Shown: positions 36,720 to 46,698 of the stretch, piece after piece
Layout: every line of letters starts with the position of its first letter
Position numbering within the stretch: position 1 is the first letter of the stretch
Assembly (NCBI RefSeq): GCF_014831675.1
Contig: NZ_VJXY01000003.1
Location: 62,001-126,000, forward strand
Direction: 5' to 3'
Length of the DNA stretch: 64,000 bases
From: Komarekiella delphini-convector SJRDD-AB1
GTDB taxonomy: Bacteria > Cyanobacteriota > Cyanobacteriia > Cyanobacteriales > Nostocaceae
Made by a program: the position numbers and the translations under genes
The notes under the pieces: model-generated
Databases searched by the model: none
Told to the model about the DNA's origin: nothing
Seen by the model: the letters and a program-made list of their open reading frames with translations, nothing else

Positions 36720-39185
36720 TTATTTTATGTGAGCGATAGTGACACCACTGCCACCGTCTGCTGGTTCTGCTGCTTCATAATTGCTGACTCTGGGGTGCTG
36801 CTGCAAAAAGGTGTGAACACCTTGGCGCAGCTTACCAGTACCGTGCCCATGAATAATCCATAATGGGCCTGTAGCTTCCGAGATAGCCTTGTCAAGAATG
36901 AATTCGGCGTCAGCTACTCGCTTACCACGCAAATCGACGGTATTTTGGGAGGTGCGAATCGGTGGGGCTGGCGGCGGTGGTGGTGTAACTACTGTTGGGG
37001 CTGGTTTCGTTTTGACGACTGGTTCGGCTTTTTGGCCATCTAGAGATTCTACATCTTCCAGTTTCACTGTCATTTTCATGATCCCAAAGCGCACAGTTAA
37101 TTCCCCGTCATCATTAGGGGCGGTTAATACTTCTGCTGTTTGCCCCAACTTGGGAATACGGAGGCGATCGCCTACTTTGGGCATAAACCCAAGTTTTGGT
37201 TTTGCTGGTGTTGCTGGTTGATATTGCTGGGCAATTTGATTCAAAGCATTGGTTGCTTGCTGGGCATCTTGGGCTGTGGGTGTACCTTTTTGTAAGCGGC
37301 GAATTACTTGGGCGATTTCACCTTTAGCTTGGGCGATCGCTTGTTGCACTGCTACTTCCTGTGAAACCCGCAGAGCACTTTCTCTCTCTTGTAAAGCTGA
37401 GGCTTTTTCGGATACTTCTTTGTACAAACGTTCTGCTTGCTGCAACAAATTTTGTGCTTCAGTAGCTTTGGTTTCCTGGCGGCGACGTTGCGCTTCTAAC
37501 CCAGCAATCACTTGGTTAACTTCATCTGTTGCCTCTCCGACTTGGGTTTTCGCCTGGGCGATCACTTCTGGTTTTAGCCCCAAGCGCAGAGCAATTGTTA
37601 GGGCGTTGGAACGTCCTGGTATTCCCCACAGCAGACGGTAAGTTGGCGACAGAGTACTTTCGTCAAATTCTACAGAGGCATTTTCAAACCGTTCATCTTC
37701 ATACTTCAGCGCTTTGAGTTCACCAAAGTGAGTGGTGGCGATAGTTAGCTGAGCATGGTTAGCCAGATATTGCAACAAGGCGATCGCTAAGGCACTACCT
37801 TCAACTGGATCGGTTCCTGCGCCGACTTCATCGAGTAAGACGAGTGATGAGTGATGAGTGATGAGTGATGAGTGATGAGTTATTATTTTCTCCTGCCCCT
37901 CTGCTCCTCTGCCTCTCTGCTCCTCTACCTCCCCTACTTCCCCAGTCCCTAGAGCCTCTAAAATCCGACTGATACGGCGGATGTGACCGGAGAATGTGGA
38001 TAGACTTTGCTGTAGAGATTGTTCATCGCCAATATCTGCCAATACTTGGTCAAACCAAGGAATTTCGACTGGTTCACGAGCGGGGACAAATAAACCCACT
38101 TTGGCCATCAATGCTGCTAATCCCAAGGTTTTCAAGGTAACAGTTTTACCGCCAGTATTTGGCCCGGTAATGGTTACTACCCGTATTTGTGGACTAATGA
38201 ATAAATCTACAGGAACTACTGGTTGCCCTTGTTCGTGCTGTTGCTGCCACACTAACAATGGATGTCGCAAATGCCGCAAGGTAATGATTTCACTTTCCTC
38301 ACGGTTGATAAATCGCGGGGGATTAGCTCCTAGCCAGAAACTATATCGTGATCTGGCGGTTGCTAGATCCAAAGTGGTAGCAATTGCTAATAACCTCTCC
38401 AAATCAGGTTTGACTGCTGCTACTTGCTCTGTTAAGATACGGCGAATCGTCTCTTCTTCCGCTTGCTCTTTTCTGATTATTTGCCGCAATTGGTTGCCTA
38501 GGGGCACGATGGAATTAGGCTCCACATACAGCGTGGCACCGCTGGTAGAAGTATCGTGGACAATGCCAGGGATGGCATCTTTTTGAGGTGCTTTCACGGG
38601 GATTACAAAGCGATCGCCCCGTTGGGTAATTAGCTGTTCCTGAACTGCTCCAGCTTTTGCCTGTAGGATATTTTGCAGCTTTTGAGTAATTTGAGTGCGT
38701 AATCGCCGCAAATCTGTGCGAATTTCTCCCAGTTTTAGGCTAGCGCGGTCAGTTACCTGTGCTCGTTCGTCTATACAGCGGTGAATTTCCTGTTCTAGTT
38801 CGGGATAAGTTCGTAAATCGGCAACTAAATCAGTCAGAATTGGCAAATCTTCTTGGTTGTCAATTACACGGCGTAAATTTCTGGCACCAGCGAGGGTGGT
38901 AGCGATCGCTAACAGTTCATCGCCTGTCAAAATTCCGCTGCGTTCTGCCCGTTCTAAGGAATCACCAATATCTTGAATTCCCTCAAACGATAATCCTGTA
39001 GTCAGACGGCTTTCTAGTTGGTAAACTTCTTTAGTTTGCCCTAACAACTGTTCGCTTTTTGCCTGAGACTCAGGCATTTTTAGTTGACGCGCAGCTGTCG
39101 CCCCCAGCTTAGTTGCCGCAAATGTGGAAAGGTGCTGGCAGAGGCGATGCCATTCTAGTAGTTCTAAGGTTTCAGATTGGATCAA
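36720..39185 (-). CDS. mutS2: MutS2 ATPase/endonuclease, with a repeat-derived insertion
   Basis: An 821-residue MutS2, a MutS paralog without the mismatch-recognition domain; in other bacteria it acts against recombination or rescues collided ribosomes. It has an N-terminal lever/clamp, Walker A GPNTGGKTVTLKTLG, Walker B VLLDEVGAGTDP, a coiled coil, and a C-terminal Smr domain (VDLRGKRVADAEF ... IIHGHGTGKLRQG). Between the helix ending ISRILEAL and Walker B lies an extra segment of about 36 residues, encoded at 37844-37952. It derives from a purine-rich run and five tandem heptamers (ITHHSSLITHHSSL). The frame is kept, so the protein is probably still made. Confidence 0.93.
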   Translation of the reverse strand: MIQSETLELLEWHRLCQHLSTFAATKLGATAARQLKMPESQAKSEQLLGQTKEVYQLESRLTTGLSFEGIQDIGDSLERAERSGILTGDELLAIATTLAGARNLRRVIDNQEDLPILTDLVADLRTYPELEQEIHRCIDERAQVTDRASLKLGEIRTDLRRLRTQITQKLQNILQAKAGAVQEQLITQRGDRFVIPVKAPQKDAIPGIVHDTSTSGATLYVEPNSIVPLGNQLRQIIRKEQAEEETIRRILTEQVAAVKPDLERLLAIATTLDLATARSRYSFWLGANPPRFINREESEIITLRHLRHPLLVWQQQHEQGQPVVPVDLFISPQIRVVTITGPNTGGKTVTLKTLGLAALMAKVGLFVPAREPVEIPWFDQVLADIGDEQSLQQSLSTFSGHIRRISRILEALGTGEVGEVEEQRGRGAEGQEKIITHHSSLITHHSSLVLLDEVGAGTDPVEGSALAIALLQYLANHAQLTIATTHFGELKALKYEDERFENASVEFDESTLSPTYRLLWGIPGRSNALTIALRLGLKPEVIAQAKTQVGEATDEVNQVIAGLEAQRRRQETKATEAQNLLQQAERLYKEVSEKASALQERESALRVSQEVAVQQAIAQAKGEIAQVIRRLQKGTPTAQDAQQATNALNQIAQQYQPATPAKPKLGFMPKVGDRLRIPKLGQTAEVLTAPNDDGELTVRFGIMKMTVKLEDVESLDGQKAEPVVKTKPAPTVVTPPPPPAPPIRTSQNTVDLRGKRVADAEFILDKAISEATGPLWIIHGHGTGKLRQGVHTFLQQHPRVSNYEAAEPADGGSGVTIAHIK
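37842..37880. repeat. Heptamer short tandem repeat inside mutS2
   Basis: Five perfect copies of GAGTGAT plus four bases. Seven-base units shift frame by one each copy, so three copies encode seven residues; on the coding strand they give a repeated ITHHSSL. This is the STRR type common in Nostoc spacers, here inside a gene. Confidence 0.9.
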
Positions 39186-39249
39186 GGCTTCAACATCTAA
39201 TCTGAAATTATGGTAACAATTCTAGCCATTGTCTGACATTTAATTTAGC

Positions 39250-39546
39250 TTATGCAGCAGCGATTTCTTGCACTAGAACGTAGGGCTGGACAATGAGGGT
39301 ATGAAATCGCTTGGTGCGATCGCCATTCCATTCTCCCACTTGTACTGGTGATGGCTTGGTAATCAATTGTTCATCAATCCATTGCTGTACTGAGGGAATA
39401 TGATCGCTAGCGATCGCTTCCCCAACATCTAGCAAATTCAGTTCAGATGCCACTAAAATTACTGCGTCTCGCTGCACATGAGGAATCAACCACTCCCATT
39501 CTGCCTCATCTAATATTTCTGTTAATTCCGCTCTTAAATCCGACAT
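39250..39546 (-). CDS. DUF2288 family protein
   Basis: A 98-residue soluble protein matching the DUF2288 pattern: LRAELTEILDEAEWEWLIPH, then RDAVILVASELNLLDVGEAI. It is found across cyanobacteria and gamma-proteobacteria with no known role. It sits 64 bases upstream of mutS2 on the same strand, so the two may be co-transcribed. Confidence 0.78.
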   Translation of the reverse strand: MSDLRAELTEILDEAEWEWLIPHVQRDAVILVASELNLLDVGEAIASDHIPSVQQWIDEQLITKPSPVQVGEWNGDRTKRFHTLIVQPYVLVQEIAAA

Positions 39547-39603
39547 TATTCTCTAATGTTGATATTATTCACTACTTCTTAGTTTATTACTCTTGGCTCT
39601 TGA

Positions 39604-40641
39604 CTAAACTTCTGATTTCATCTCATCAATTTCAAACAAAGATACAATTACTCCGGCGATCGGAATAGAGATAAAAACACCTAGTAACCCTGCTACTCTA
39701 GCGCCTACTAGCAAAGCGAAGAATACTACTACAGGATTAAGATTCAGCGCACCTTGCATTATACGCGGTGCAATTAAGTTGTCTTGTATTTGCTGAAGCA
39801 CAATACAAGCTGCCAATACTTTCAATGCTAACCAAACACCTTGAGACAACACAACTAGTGTGATTGTGCCTATTCCTAATGTCGCTCCTATACCAGGAAT
39901 AATGTCAACGATTCCAACTATTACTGACAATATCAAAGCGAAAGGTACTTTTAATAATATGAACACTAGAAAAGTTGAAGTTGTGAGAAATAAACTTAAT
40001 AACAATTGACCTCTAAAAAATCCTAGAAATGAGCGTCTGATTATATTTGTAAATCTATTGCGGCGCTGTTTTGGAACTATTTTCAAGATAAAATTCCAGA
40101 GTTTGTCTCCATCTAGTAACATGAAAAAAGCCACAACAGCAACCAATATAAAAGTTATAAAATTCGTCATAAAACCTTGTAAAATTGCCAAGCTAGTTAC
40201 AAGGCTTGATACAGCTTGATCTCGTAATTGTCCTTCAATGGTACTTAAATCTATCTGAAGATTACGGCTTCGTAAAAATGCTTCTAATCGCTCTAATAGA
40301 GGTACTAAAGAATTTAAAAACCCAGTTATACTGTCAATTAATTGTTGTCCTTGAGATAAAATCGTTAAGCCAACAGTAACAGCTAAACCGCCAATAATTA
40401 CAACACTAACCAAGAAAACTACAAGAACTGCTATACCGTGGGGCAAAAAACGCCGTAGCCATTTTACAGGATAGCTAAGCAAAAAAGCCAAAATTGCAGC
40501 AAATGTAAAAATAACTATAACTGCTTCAAAGTAAGCTAAAAGCTGTACAATCGCCCAACCAGAAGCCACCAAAAGTAAAAAGCGGACTAACGCCAGATTA
40601 TTTAATCGATCCCAAAAGTTTTTGGCTTCAAAGCCGCTCAT
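39604..40641 (-). CDS. AI-2E/PerM family membrane transporter
   Basis: A polytopic membrane protein of 345 residues (373 if the frame start at 40725 is used). I prefer ATG 40641 because the upstream part (SKSNKTLCLNATARQNDHH) is polar and unlike the family. About eight hydrophobic helices are visible. The family core is in the C-terminal half: GFFRGQLLLSLFLTTSTFLV, then IVGIVDIIPGIGATLGIGTI and LVGARVAGLLGVFISIPIAG. PerM-like proteins have been linked to AI-2 export and to sodium/proton exchange; the substrate here is unknown. Confidence 0.88.
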   Translation of the reverse strand: MSGFEAKNFWDRLNNLALVRFLLLVASGWAIVQLLAYFEAVIVIFTFAAILAFLLSYPVKWLRRFLPHGIAVLVVFLVSVVIIGGLAVTVGLTILSQGQQLIDSITGFLNSLVPLLERLEAFLRSRNLQIDLSTIEGQLRDQAVSSLVTSLAILQGFMTNFITFILVAVVAFFMLLDGDKLWNFILKIVPKQRRNRFTNIIRRSFLGFFRGQLLLSLFLTTSTFLVFILLKVPFALILSVIVGIVDIIPGIGATLGIGTITLVVLSQGVWLALKVLAACIVLQQIQDNLIAPRIMQGALNLNPVVVFFALLVGARVAGLLGVFISIPIAGVIVSLFEIDEMKSEV

Positions 40642-40796
40642 ATTTCGTTTAGAGAGAAAGTGGTGGTCATTTTGCCTAGCAGTTGCATTTAAGCACAAAG
40701 TCTTATTTGATTTGCTATGACGCATTAACTTTAAACATATAGAGACTGAGTGGCGATCGCCACTTCCTTAAAGCATATTCCCCAGTATGATTTAAC

Positions 40797-41435
40797 TCAT
40801 CGCCCTAAATCATGCATCTCATTGATCACTGTGGTACATTTTTGTGTGATGGCTTCTAATTCTTCTTTATTAGTGGAACTAGGAGTATCAATTAATTTGC
40901 CAATCCTCACAGTAATGGGAGCAGATTGGGGTATTGCCGAGCCTTTTTTTAAAATCCCCTCAGTACCCCACAAACTTACTGGTAATATTGGTGCTTTTGC
41001 CTTCGCTGCTAGCAGCGCTGCGCCTCTTTTGGCGTCTGTAATTCGACCATCTGGGGTACGAGTGCCTTGCAAAAAAACACCGACAGCCCAACCTTTGTTG
41101 AGATATTCTAGGGCAGAACGGATAGCGGTGCGATCGGCGCTTCCTCGACTCACCGGGTAAGCACCATACAATTTAATCATTTTTGCCAAAATCGGGATAT
41201 CGAATAACTCTTGTTTAGCCATATACGCCACTGGGCGACGTACACAATTAGAGACAATAGGTGGGTCAAAGTAACTAGCATGATTACTCACTACCACCAG
41301 TGGGCCTGATTGAGGGACATTTTCCACACCATAAATCTGACCCCGAAAGTAAGTATGAAGCATGGGGCTGACGACCGACCATTTAAAGGCGTGGTAAAGT
41401 GCCAGACTAATAAACGGTTCGCGGCTTTGAGACAT
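40797..41435 (-). CDS. plsC: 1-acyl-sn-glycerol-3-phosphate acyltransferase
   Basis: A 212-residue membrane-associated acyltransferase converting lysophosphatidate to phosphatidate. The catalytic motif is NHASYFD (His52, Asp57). The second motif reads VFLQGTRTPDG, with Gln where most relatives have Glu (EGTR). I place the start at 41435; the frame runs on to 41495 but that part is encoded by a heptamer repeat (PIPNTQSPIPSPQFP) and is unlike the family. It follows fabD on the same strand, completing a lipid-synthesis group with plsX and fabH. Confidence 0.9.
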   Translation of the reverse strand: MSQSREPFISLALYHAFKWSVVSPMLHTYFRGQIYGVENVPQSGPLVVVSNHASYFDPPIVSNCVRRPVAYMAKQELFDIPILAKMIKLYGAYPVSRGSADRTAIRSALEYLNKGWAVGVFLQGTRTPDGRITDAKRGAALLAAKAKAPILPVSLWGTEGILKKGSAIPQSAPITVRIGKLIDTPSSTNKEELEAITQKCTTVINEMHDLGR

Positions 41436-41645
41436 AGGAAATTGGGGACTGGGTATCGGGGATTGGGTATTGGGGATTGGGCATGGGAGAGCCACTGCGG
41501 TCTTGGGGTCTCCTCAAGTGGAGCACAAGTGGCGTCATTGGGCATTAGAGATTGTATTAGGTAGGGATTAGTGGATTGAATATTGGGTTGAGGATTAAAA
41601 GAATTCTTTCCCAGTCCCTAGTCCCCAGTCCCCAGTACCCAATTC
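41436..41645. repeat. Heptamer-repeat spacer between fabD and plsC
   Basis: Short runs of variants of GGGGATT and CCCAGTC occupy about 41436-41490 and 41605-41648, the second abutting the fabD stop. They are STRR-type repeats and carry no gene. Confidence 0.75.
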
Positions 41646-42527
41646 CTAGTCCGGTAATTCAGCGACATTACGGACGTTCTTTAAGATTAAATCAGGGCTA
41701 ATACGTTTAATTAAACCAGTTAGCACGTTACCAGGGCCAATTTCTATTACTTGCTGGATGCCGTTTGCTGGTAATTGTAGAGAGATTTCTCGCCACCGTA
41801 CCGAACCAGTCATTTGTTTGTTTAAACGCTGCTTTAAAATTTCGGCATCAATAGATGGAACTGGTTCTACATTAGATAACACTGGCACAACCGCTGGTTG
41901 AAATTCCACAGATTCTAGAATGTCTTGGAACTCCGCCGCTGCTGGTGCTATTAAGTGTGAATGAAATGCTCCAGAAACTTTTAAAGGAATAGCACGCTTA
42001 GCTTTAACTTGAGAAATTACCGCTTGTACAGCGTCCGGCGTGCCAGAGATTACAACCTGGGCTGGACTATTGTCATTAGCCAGCACTACATCGGGCGTTT
42101 CGGCAATGACTTTTTCCAACTGTTCGCGGTCAAAGTTCAACAAAGCAGCCATCATTCCACCTGCGGCACTATCCATAAGTTCCGCACGACGCTTGACTAA
42201 GTGTAATCCCGCCGACCATTCAAAGACACCAGCGACATAAAGGGCAACATATTCGCCCAAACTGTGACCAGCAACTAAATCTGGTTGATGTCCCCTTTCC
42301 CGGATGATATCGGCGAGAATGCTTTCTACTACATAAAGAATTGGCTGTGTATATAGCGTCTGTGATAACTTTTCTTCATCCTTGTGACAGATTTCTGTTA
42401 CAGACCAACCCAAAATAGCCTCAGCTTGAACAAATTTGTCTTTGGCAGAGGGTATATCTAATAAGTCCATTCCCATTCCCAGTACTTGAGAACCTTGTCC
42501 GGGAAACACCCATGCAGTTTTAGTCAT
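41646..42527 (-). CDS. fabD: Malonyl-CoA:ACP transacylase
   Basis: A 293-residue FabD that loads malonyl groups onto acyl carrier protein. It opens KTAWVFPGQGSQVLGMG (oxyanion-hole GQGSQ), has the nucleophile Ser89 in VAGHSLGEYVAL, and the active-site His in GAFHSHLIAPA. Length and motifs are normal. It lies between fabH and plsC on the minus strand, consistent with a fatty-acid/phospholipid operon (plsX-fabH-fabD-plsC), although the spacers are wide and full of repeats. Confidence 0.96.
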   Translation of the reverse strand: MTKTAWVFPGQGSQVLGMGMDLLDIPSAKDKFVQAEAILGWSVTEICHKDEEKLSQTLYTQPILYVVESILADIIRERGHQPDLVAGHSLGEYVALYVAGVFEWSAGLHLVKRRAELMDSAAGGMMAALLNFDREQLEKVIAETPDVVLANDNSPAQVVISGTPDAVQAVISQVKAKRAIPLKVSGAFHSHLIAPAAAEFQDILESVEFQPAVVPVLSNVEPVPSIDAEILKQRLNKQMTGSVRWREISLQLPANGIQQVIEIGPGNVLTGLIKRISPDLILKNVRNVAELPD

Positions 42528-42788
42528 TGGTCATTAGTCATTGGTCACTTGTATGAGCGGCTTGCCTTGAGCGGAGCCGAAAGGAGCCGTAAAGCCTGCG
42601 GCATAGGTACGCTTAGGGCGCAGCCTCAAAGTAGAGAAGTATTAGTCATTGGTCATTGGTCATTGGGTACTTAGTGTAGGGAAAACTCTTTCCTAATTCC
42701 TAATTCCCAGTTCCTAATGCCCCTTCGGGTTCGCAGTCGCCTGCGGAGGGAAACCCTCCCGCAGCGCTGTCTTACCAGTCCCCAATCC
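42528..42788. repeat. Repeat-filled spacer between fabH and fabD
   Basis: About 260 bases made of STRR heptamers (variants of GTCATTG at 42527-42552 and 42643-42664) and GC-rich palindromic repeats (42720-42770, built on TTCGGGTTCGCAG and GGAGGGAAACCCTCC). No gene. Confidence 0.7.
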
Positions 42789-43781
42789 CTATCTTCCCCA
42801 TTGAAAAATTGCTGCGCCCCAAGTCAGACCGGCACCAAAGCCGGATGTAGCAATAATGTCATTAGGTTTAATTTTGTCTTGCCGTACTGCTTCATCTAGG
42901 GCTAGGGGGATGGAGGCGGCAGAGGTATTGCCGTACTGAGCAAGATTACTAATAACTTTATGTTGTGGAATATTTAAGCGTTGGGCAACAGCATCGAGAA
43001 TCCGCTGATTGGCTTGATGCAATATTAGCCAATCGATTTTGTCAACACTGAGGTTAGCTTGAAACAAGGCTTTGTCAATGATTTCTGGCACTTTTTGGAC
43101 GGCGAAGCGGTAAATTTCTTTACCGTTCATGGTTATGGGTTGGTAAGTGCCTTTAGTAATATTTACGCCTGGGAGCAGTTCTTGGGAAGAGGCTGCATAG
43201 GAAAGGTTGAGCTGATGATTTTGAGTACCATCGCTTTTAAGTGCAAATCCCAATAGGCGATCGCTTTTGGATGCTTGCAATACTATTGCTCCTGCACCAT
43301 CACCAAACAATACACAGGTGCCCCTATCTTGCCAATCTACCCAGCGAGAGAGGATATCTGCCCCTATCAACAGTACATTTTGAAAAACGCCTGTTTTAAT
43401 GTATTGGGCGGCTGTTACTAGCCCAAAAACAAAGCCGGAGCAGGCTGCTGTCAAGTCAAAGGCTACTGCTTTGGTGGCTCCTAATTCAGCTTGTATTTGA
43501 CAAGCAGTACCAAACAAGTCGTCAGAAGTGGATGTCGCCAGCAGGATTAGATCTAAGTCAGATGCGGCGATCCCAGCAGATGCGATCGCCTGACGACTAG
43601 CCGCAGTGGCAAGTACACTCAATGACTCAGATGGCAGCGCTAATCGTCGTTGACGAATTCCTGTTCTTGTTGTTACCCACTCGTCCGATGTCTCAACTAA
43701 TTCAGACAAGCTTTGATTGTCTAAGGAAGTTGCTGGTACTGCTGAGCCACTTCCGGTAATTGCTATCCCTAAGTTTTGCAC
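42789..43781 (-). CDS. fabH: 3-oxoacyl-ACP synthase III
   Basis: A 330-residue KAS III that starts fatty-acid chains by condensing acetyl-CoA with malonyl-ACP. The nucleophile is Cys114 in LTAACSGFVFGL; the His and Asn of the catalytic triad lie in ILHQANQRIL and YGNTSAASIPLAL. Length is typical. It is the second gene of the plsX-fabH-fabD-plsC group. Confidence 0.96.
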   Translation of the reverse strand: MQNLGIAITGSGSAVPATSLDNQSLSELVETSDEWVTTRTGIRQRRLALPSESLSVLATAASRQAIASAGIAASDLDLILLATSTSDDLFGTACQIQAELGATKAVAFDLTAACSGFVFGLVTAAQYIKTGVFQNVLLIGADILSRWVDWQDRGTCVLFGDGAGAIVLQASKSDRLLGFALKSDGTQNHQLNLSYAASSQELLPGVNITKGTYQPITMNGKEIYRFAVQKVPEIIDKALFQANLSVDKIDWLILHQANQRILDAVAQRLNIPQHKVISNLAQYGNTSAASIPLALDEAVRQDKIKPNDIIATSGFGAGLTWGAAIFQWGR

Positions 43782-43813
43782 TCTTAATCTCCCAAGCTAT
43801 CAGCTTTTTGTCC

Positions 43814-43880
43814 TTTGTCCTCTCTTACAAAGTTCTGTTCGCCGGGAGCCGACGCTCAGACTTTGCGCTTTGTCATTTGT
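43814..43880 (-). repeat. 67-base dispersed repeat, copy 2 (inverted)
   Basis: This is the reverse complement of the element at 25175-25241 with three differences: one in the first inner arm, one in the small loop next to the inner stem, and one just outside it. The hairpin is kept through a G-U pair. It lies in the plsX-fabH spacer. Confidence 0.85.
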
Positions 43881-43934
43881 CCTTTGTCTTTCGTCCTTAC
43901 AAATGACAAGTTACTCATGACTCATGACTAATCG

Positions 43935-44957
43935 CTAACCGCTCTCGCGCTCTAAAATATATTGAGATTGAATTCGTTGCAGCACCTCATTGTCAACGGC
44001 TTCTTTTGCCATCCGAATTGCGTTAAAAATTGAGGGTGCTTGGGAGCTACCGTGACCGATAAAACAGACTCCTGCAACACCTAACAGCAGAGCACCTCCA
44101 TGTTCTGCATGATCCATCCGCTGCTTAATCCGCTTCAGGTTTGGTTTTAAAAGTGCGGAGCCGATTTGACCATGCAATCCTTGAGGTAATTCTTCCCGCA
44201 AGATTTGCAGAATTACCTCTCCGACTGCTTCGGCGAATTTTAATAATACATTGCCGACAAAGCCATCGCAAACAATTACATCAAAGCGGCCAGAAAGCAC
44301 ATCACGCCCTTCAGCGTTACCAATAAAAGTAATTTGGGTATTTTCGCGTAACATTTGGTGGGCGCGGACGGCTGCGTCATTGCCCTTAGAATCTTCTTCT
44401 CCAATATTTAACAAACCTACCTTGGGTTCGCTAGTACCTAAGACATACTGACTATAAGCTGATCCCATTACGGCAAACTGCTCTAAAAACTTAGGACGAC
44501 AGTCTACATTTGCGCCGACATCAAGTACGAGTACTGGTTTGCCAGCTACGATTGTGGGAAAAACAGTCCCGATCGCTGGGCGGTCAATTCCCGGTAATCG
44601 TCCTAAGCGCAGCAAAGCTGCTGCCATTGCTGCTCCAGAGTGTCCGGCAGAAAAAACGGCATCTGCCTGTTGTTGTTTGACTAAATCCATAGCCACGTTG
44701 ATAGAGGCCTGGGGTTTGCGTCTAACTGCGCTTAAAGGCTCCTCGTCCATCGCGATCGCCTCCTGTGCAGGAACGATCTCCACCTGCCCGAAATTTGTTT
44801 TTGGCGGCAAAGCAGCTTTAATTTGTTGGGGATCACCTACCAACAATACTTCTACACCCAATTCTTCTCGTGCCCGCAGTGCGCCAGCAACGATTTCACC
44901 GGGTGCGTGATCCCCTCCCATTGCATCAATTGCGATCCGTACGCGAGTCGATCCCAT
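43935..44957 (-). CDS. plsX: Phosphate acyltransferase PlsX
   Basis: A 340-residue soluble enzyme converting acyl-ACP to acyl-phosphate, the first step of phosphatidate synthesis with PlsY. It starts RVRIAIDAMGGDHAPGEIVA, the family hallmark, followed by AVFSAGHSGAAMAAALLRLG and VIVCDGFVGNVLLKFAEA. It heads the lipid gene group on the minus strand. Confidence 0.96.
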   Translation of the reverse strand: MGSTRVRIAIDAMGGDHAPGEIVAGALRAREELGVEVLLVGDPQQIKAALPPKTNFGQVEIVPAQEAIAMDEEPLSAVRRKPQASINVAMDLVKQQQADAVFSAGHSGAAMAAALLRLGRLPGIDRPAIGTVFPTIVAGKPVLVLDVGANVDCRPKFLEQFAVMGSAYSQYVLGTSEPKVGLLNIGEEDSKGNDAAVRAHQMLRENTQITFIGNAEGRDVLSGRFDVIVCDGFVGNVLLKFAEAVGEVILQILREELPQGLHGQIGSALLKPNLKRIKQRMDHAEHGGALLLGVAGVCFIGHGSSQAPSIFNAIRMAKEAVDNEVLQRIQSQYILERESG

Positions 44958-45159
44958 TGCTCAGAGCTATTAGAAACCTTACAAATTTTACCAGATGGCT
45001 TTGCTGAAAAAGCGTAAATTTATAACTGCCAATTGACTTCTGTTACTATTGCAACAAATTTGGGCAGCAGGCAAAAGATAATAACACGAAGTGTGGGGAA
45101 TTGGGGACTCTTAAGAAGGGGAAAAGGTTAAAGAATAAAGGGATGGTTTTTCCTTTTCC

Positions 45160-45240
45160 CCCTTACCCCTTACCCCTTTCCCCAGTCCCTAGTTCCCAAT
45201 CCCCAATACCCAGTCCCTAGTCCCCAGTCCCCAGTACCCA
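45160..45240. repeat. Heptamer short tandem repeats running into pepA
   Basis: Variants of CCCAGTC, CCCCAAT and CCCTAGT repeat here. The last 24 bases (45217-45240) lie inside pepA and supply its final codons and stop. Confidence 0.8.
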
Positions 45241-46698
45241 GTTAACTAAGGTACGAACGCCGTAACCAGTTGCTCCCGAACCGTTGTAGCCATTTTCTTT
45301 ATCTGTCCACACTGGGCCAGCAATGTCTAAGTGTGCCCAAGGGGTTTCTTTGACAAACTGTTTGAGGAAAAGGGCTGCGGTAATGGCTCCACCTGGACGC
45401 GGGCCAGTGTTTTTCATGTCCGCAATACCAGATTTCAGCCCTTCAAAATATTTTTCTTCCATTGGCATCCGCCAAATCTTTTCTCCTGATGTTTCAGCAG
45501 CTTTTTCCAGTTCAGCAGCCACGGCATCATTGGGAGTGAACAAACCAGCTATGTCATCACCTAGAGCTATGACGTTTGCACCAGTCAAGGTGGCTAAATC
45601 AACGATCGCATCTAATCCCAGTTTCTCGGTATACACTAAGGCATCTGCTAGGGTCAAACGTCCTTCAGCGTCGGTATTATTCACTTCTATTGTTTTGCCA
45701 TTAGATGCTGTGAGAACGTCTCCAGGGTGCATAGCGCGACCACTAATCATGTTCTCTGTTGCCGCTGAGATAAAGTGAACTTCAACATCTGGCTTGATCT
45801 GGGCAATTGCTTTTGCTGCGCCGAAGGTAGCAGCAGCTCCACCCATATCAATTTTCATGGTTTCGATGCCGCTACCAGCACCTTTGATATTGAGTCCGCC
45901 AGAGTCGAAGGTTAGACCTTTACCAATAATTGCTAGTTTGCGTTTGGGTGTACCTTCTGGCTTATAAGTCAGATGAATAAATTTAGGTGGCAATTCAGAA
46001 GCTTGAGCAACGCCCAAAAAAGCACCCATACCCAATTTTTCACAGTCTTCTCGTTCCAGAATTTCTACTTGCAAACCGTGATCTTTGGCGATCGCTTGGG
46101 CTGTTTCTGCCAAAGTAATTGGTGTAACTGCGTTGGCTGGGGCTGCTACCAACTGCCGTGCCAAGATTACTCCTGATACGATTTGATTGGCACGGCTAAT
46201 GGCTGCTTCTTGTCCACCGAATCCTAGTAAATCTACGGTTTCGACTTGTGGCCCTTTATCTTCTGGCTCTGACTTAAAGCGAATATCTTGGTAAAGTGCC
46301 AGTTGCACACCTTCTGCGATCGCTTGGGCGGTTGCTGCGGGATCGTTGTTCCATAATGGAAAACTAAACCCCAAAGTTTTGCTTTTTTGCTTTTTGGCTA
46401 CTCTGGCTACAGCCGCAGCAGCGCGTCGCAGGGTGTCTAATTTTAGTGCTTCTGGTTTTCCTAAACCTACTAGAATCACTTTACGAACTGGGCTACCAGC
46501 ACCTACGCGGGTGAAAATGGTGCTGTTAGCTTTTGCTGTAAATTCCTCTTCGGCAATTAGTTCTTTTAAAATCCCGCCAAGTTTGTCATTTAAAGTTGCC
46601 AGTTCACCAGTTAACTCTACTGCATCTTCAAATAATCCAATTGCCAAACTATCGCCTGCCCACTCTAGCAAAGGCGTATCACTAGGTTGAATTGCCAT
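45217..46698 (-). CDS. pepA: Leucyl aminopeptidase PepA
   Basis: A 493-residue M17 aminopeptidase using two metal ions to remove N-terminal residues. Motifs: [20 protein letters not shown] (metal and catalytic Lys), [16 protein letters not shown], and the signature [16 protein letters not shown]. The last seven residues (VLGTGD region) and the stop codon are encoded by heptamer repeats, so the native C-terminus has been replaced by a repeat-derived one. No operon partner is evident. Confidence 0.95.
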   Translation of the reverse strand: MAIQPSDTPLLEWAGDSLAIGLFEDAVELTGELATLNDKLGGILKELIAEEEFTAKANSTIFTRVGAGSPVRKVILVGLGKPEALKLDTLRRAAAAVARVAKKQKSKTLGFSFPLWNNDPAATAQAIAEGVQLALYQDIRFKSEPEDKGPQVETVDLLGFGGQEAAISRANQIVSGVILARQLVAAPANAVTPITLAETAQAIAKDHGLQVEILEREDCEKLGMGAFLGVAQASELPPKFIHLTYKPEGTPKRKLAIIGKGLTFDSGGLNIKGAGSGIETMKIDMGGAAATFGAAKAIAQIKPDVEVHFISAATENMISGRAMHPGDVLTASNGKTIEVNNTDAEGRLTLADALVYTEKLGLDAIVDLATLTGANVIALGDDIAGLFTPNDAVAAELEKAAETSGEKIWRMPMEEKYFEGLKSGIADMKNTGPRPGGAITAALFLKQFVKETPWAHLDIAGPVWTDKENGYNGSGATGYGVRTLVNWVLGTGD

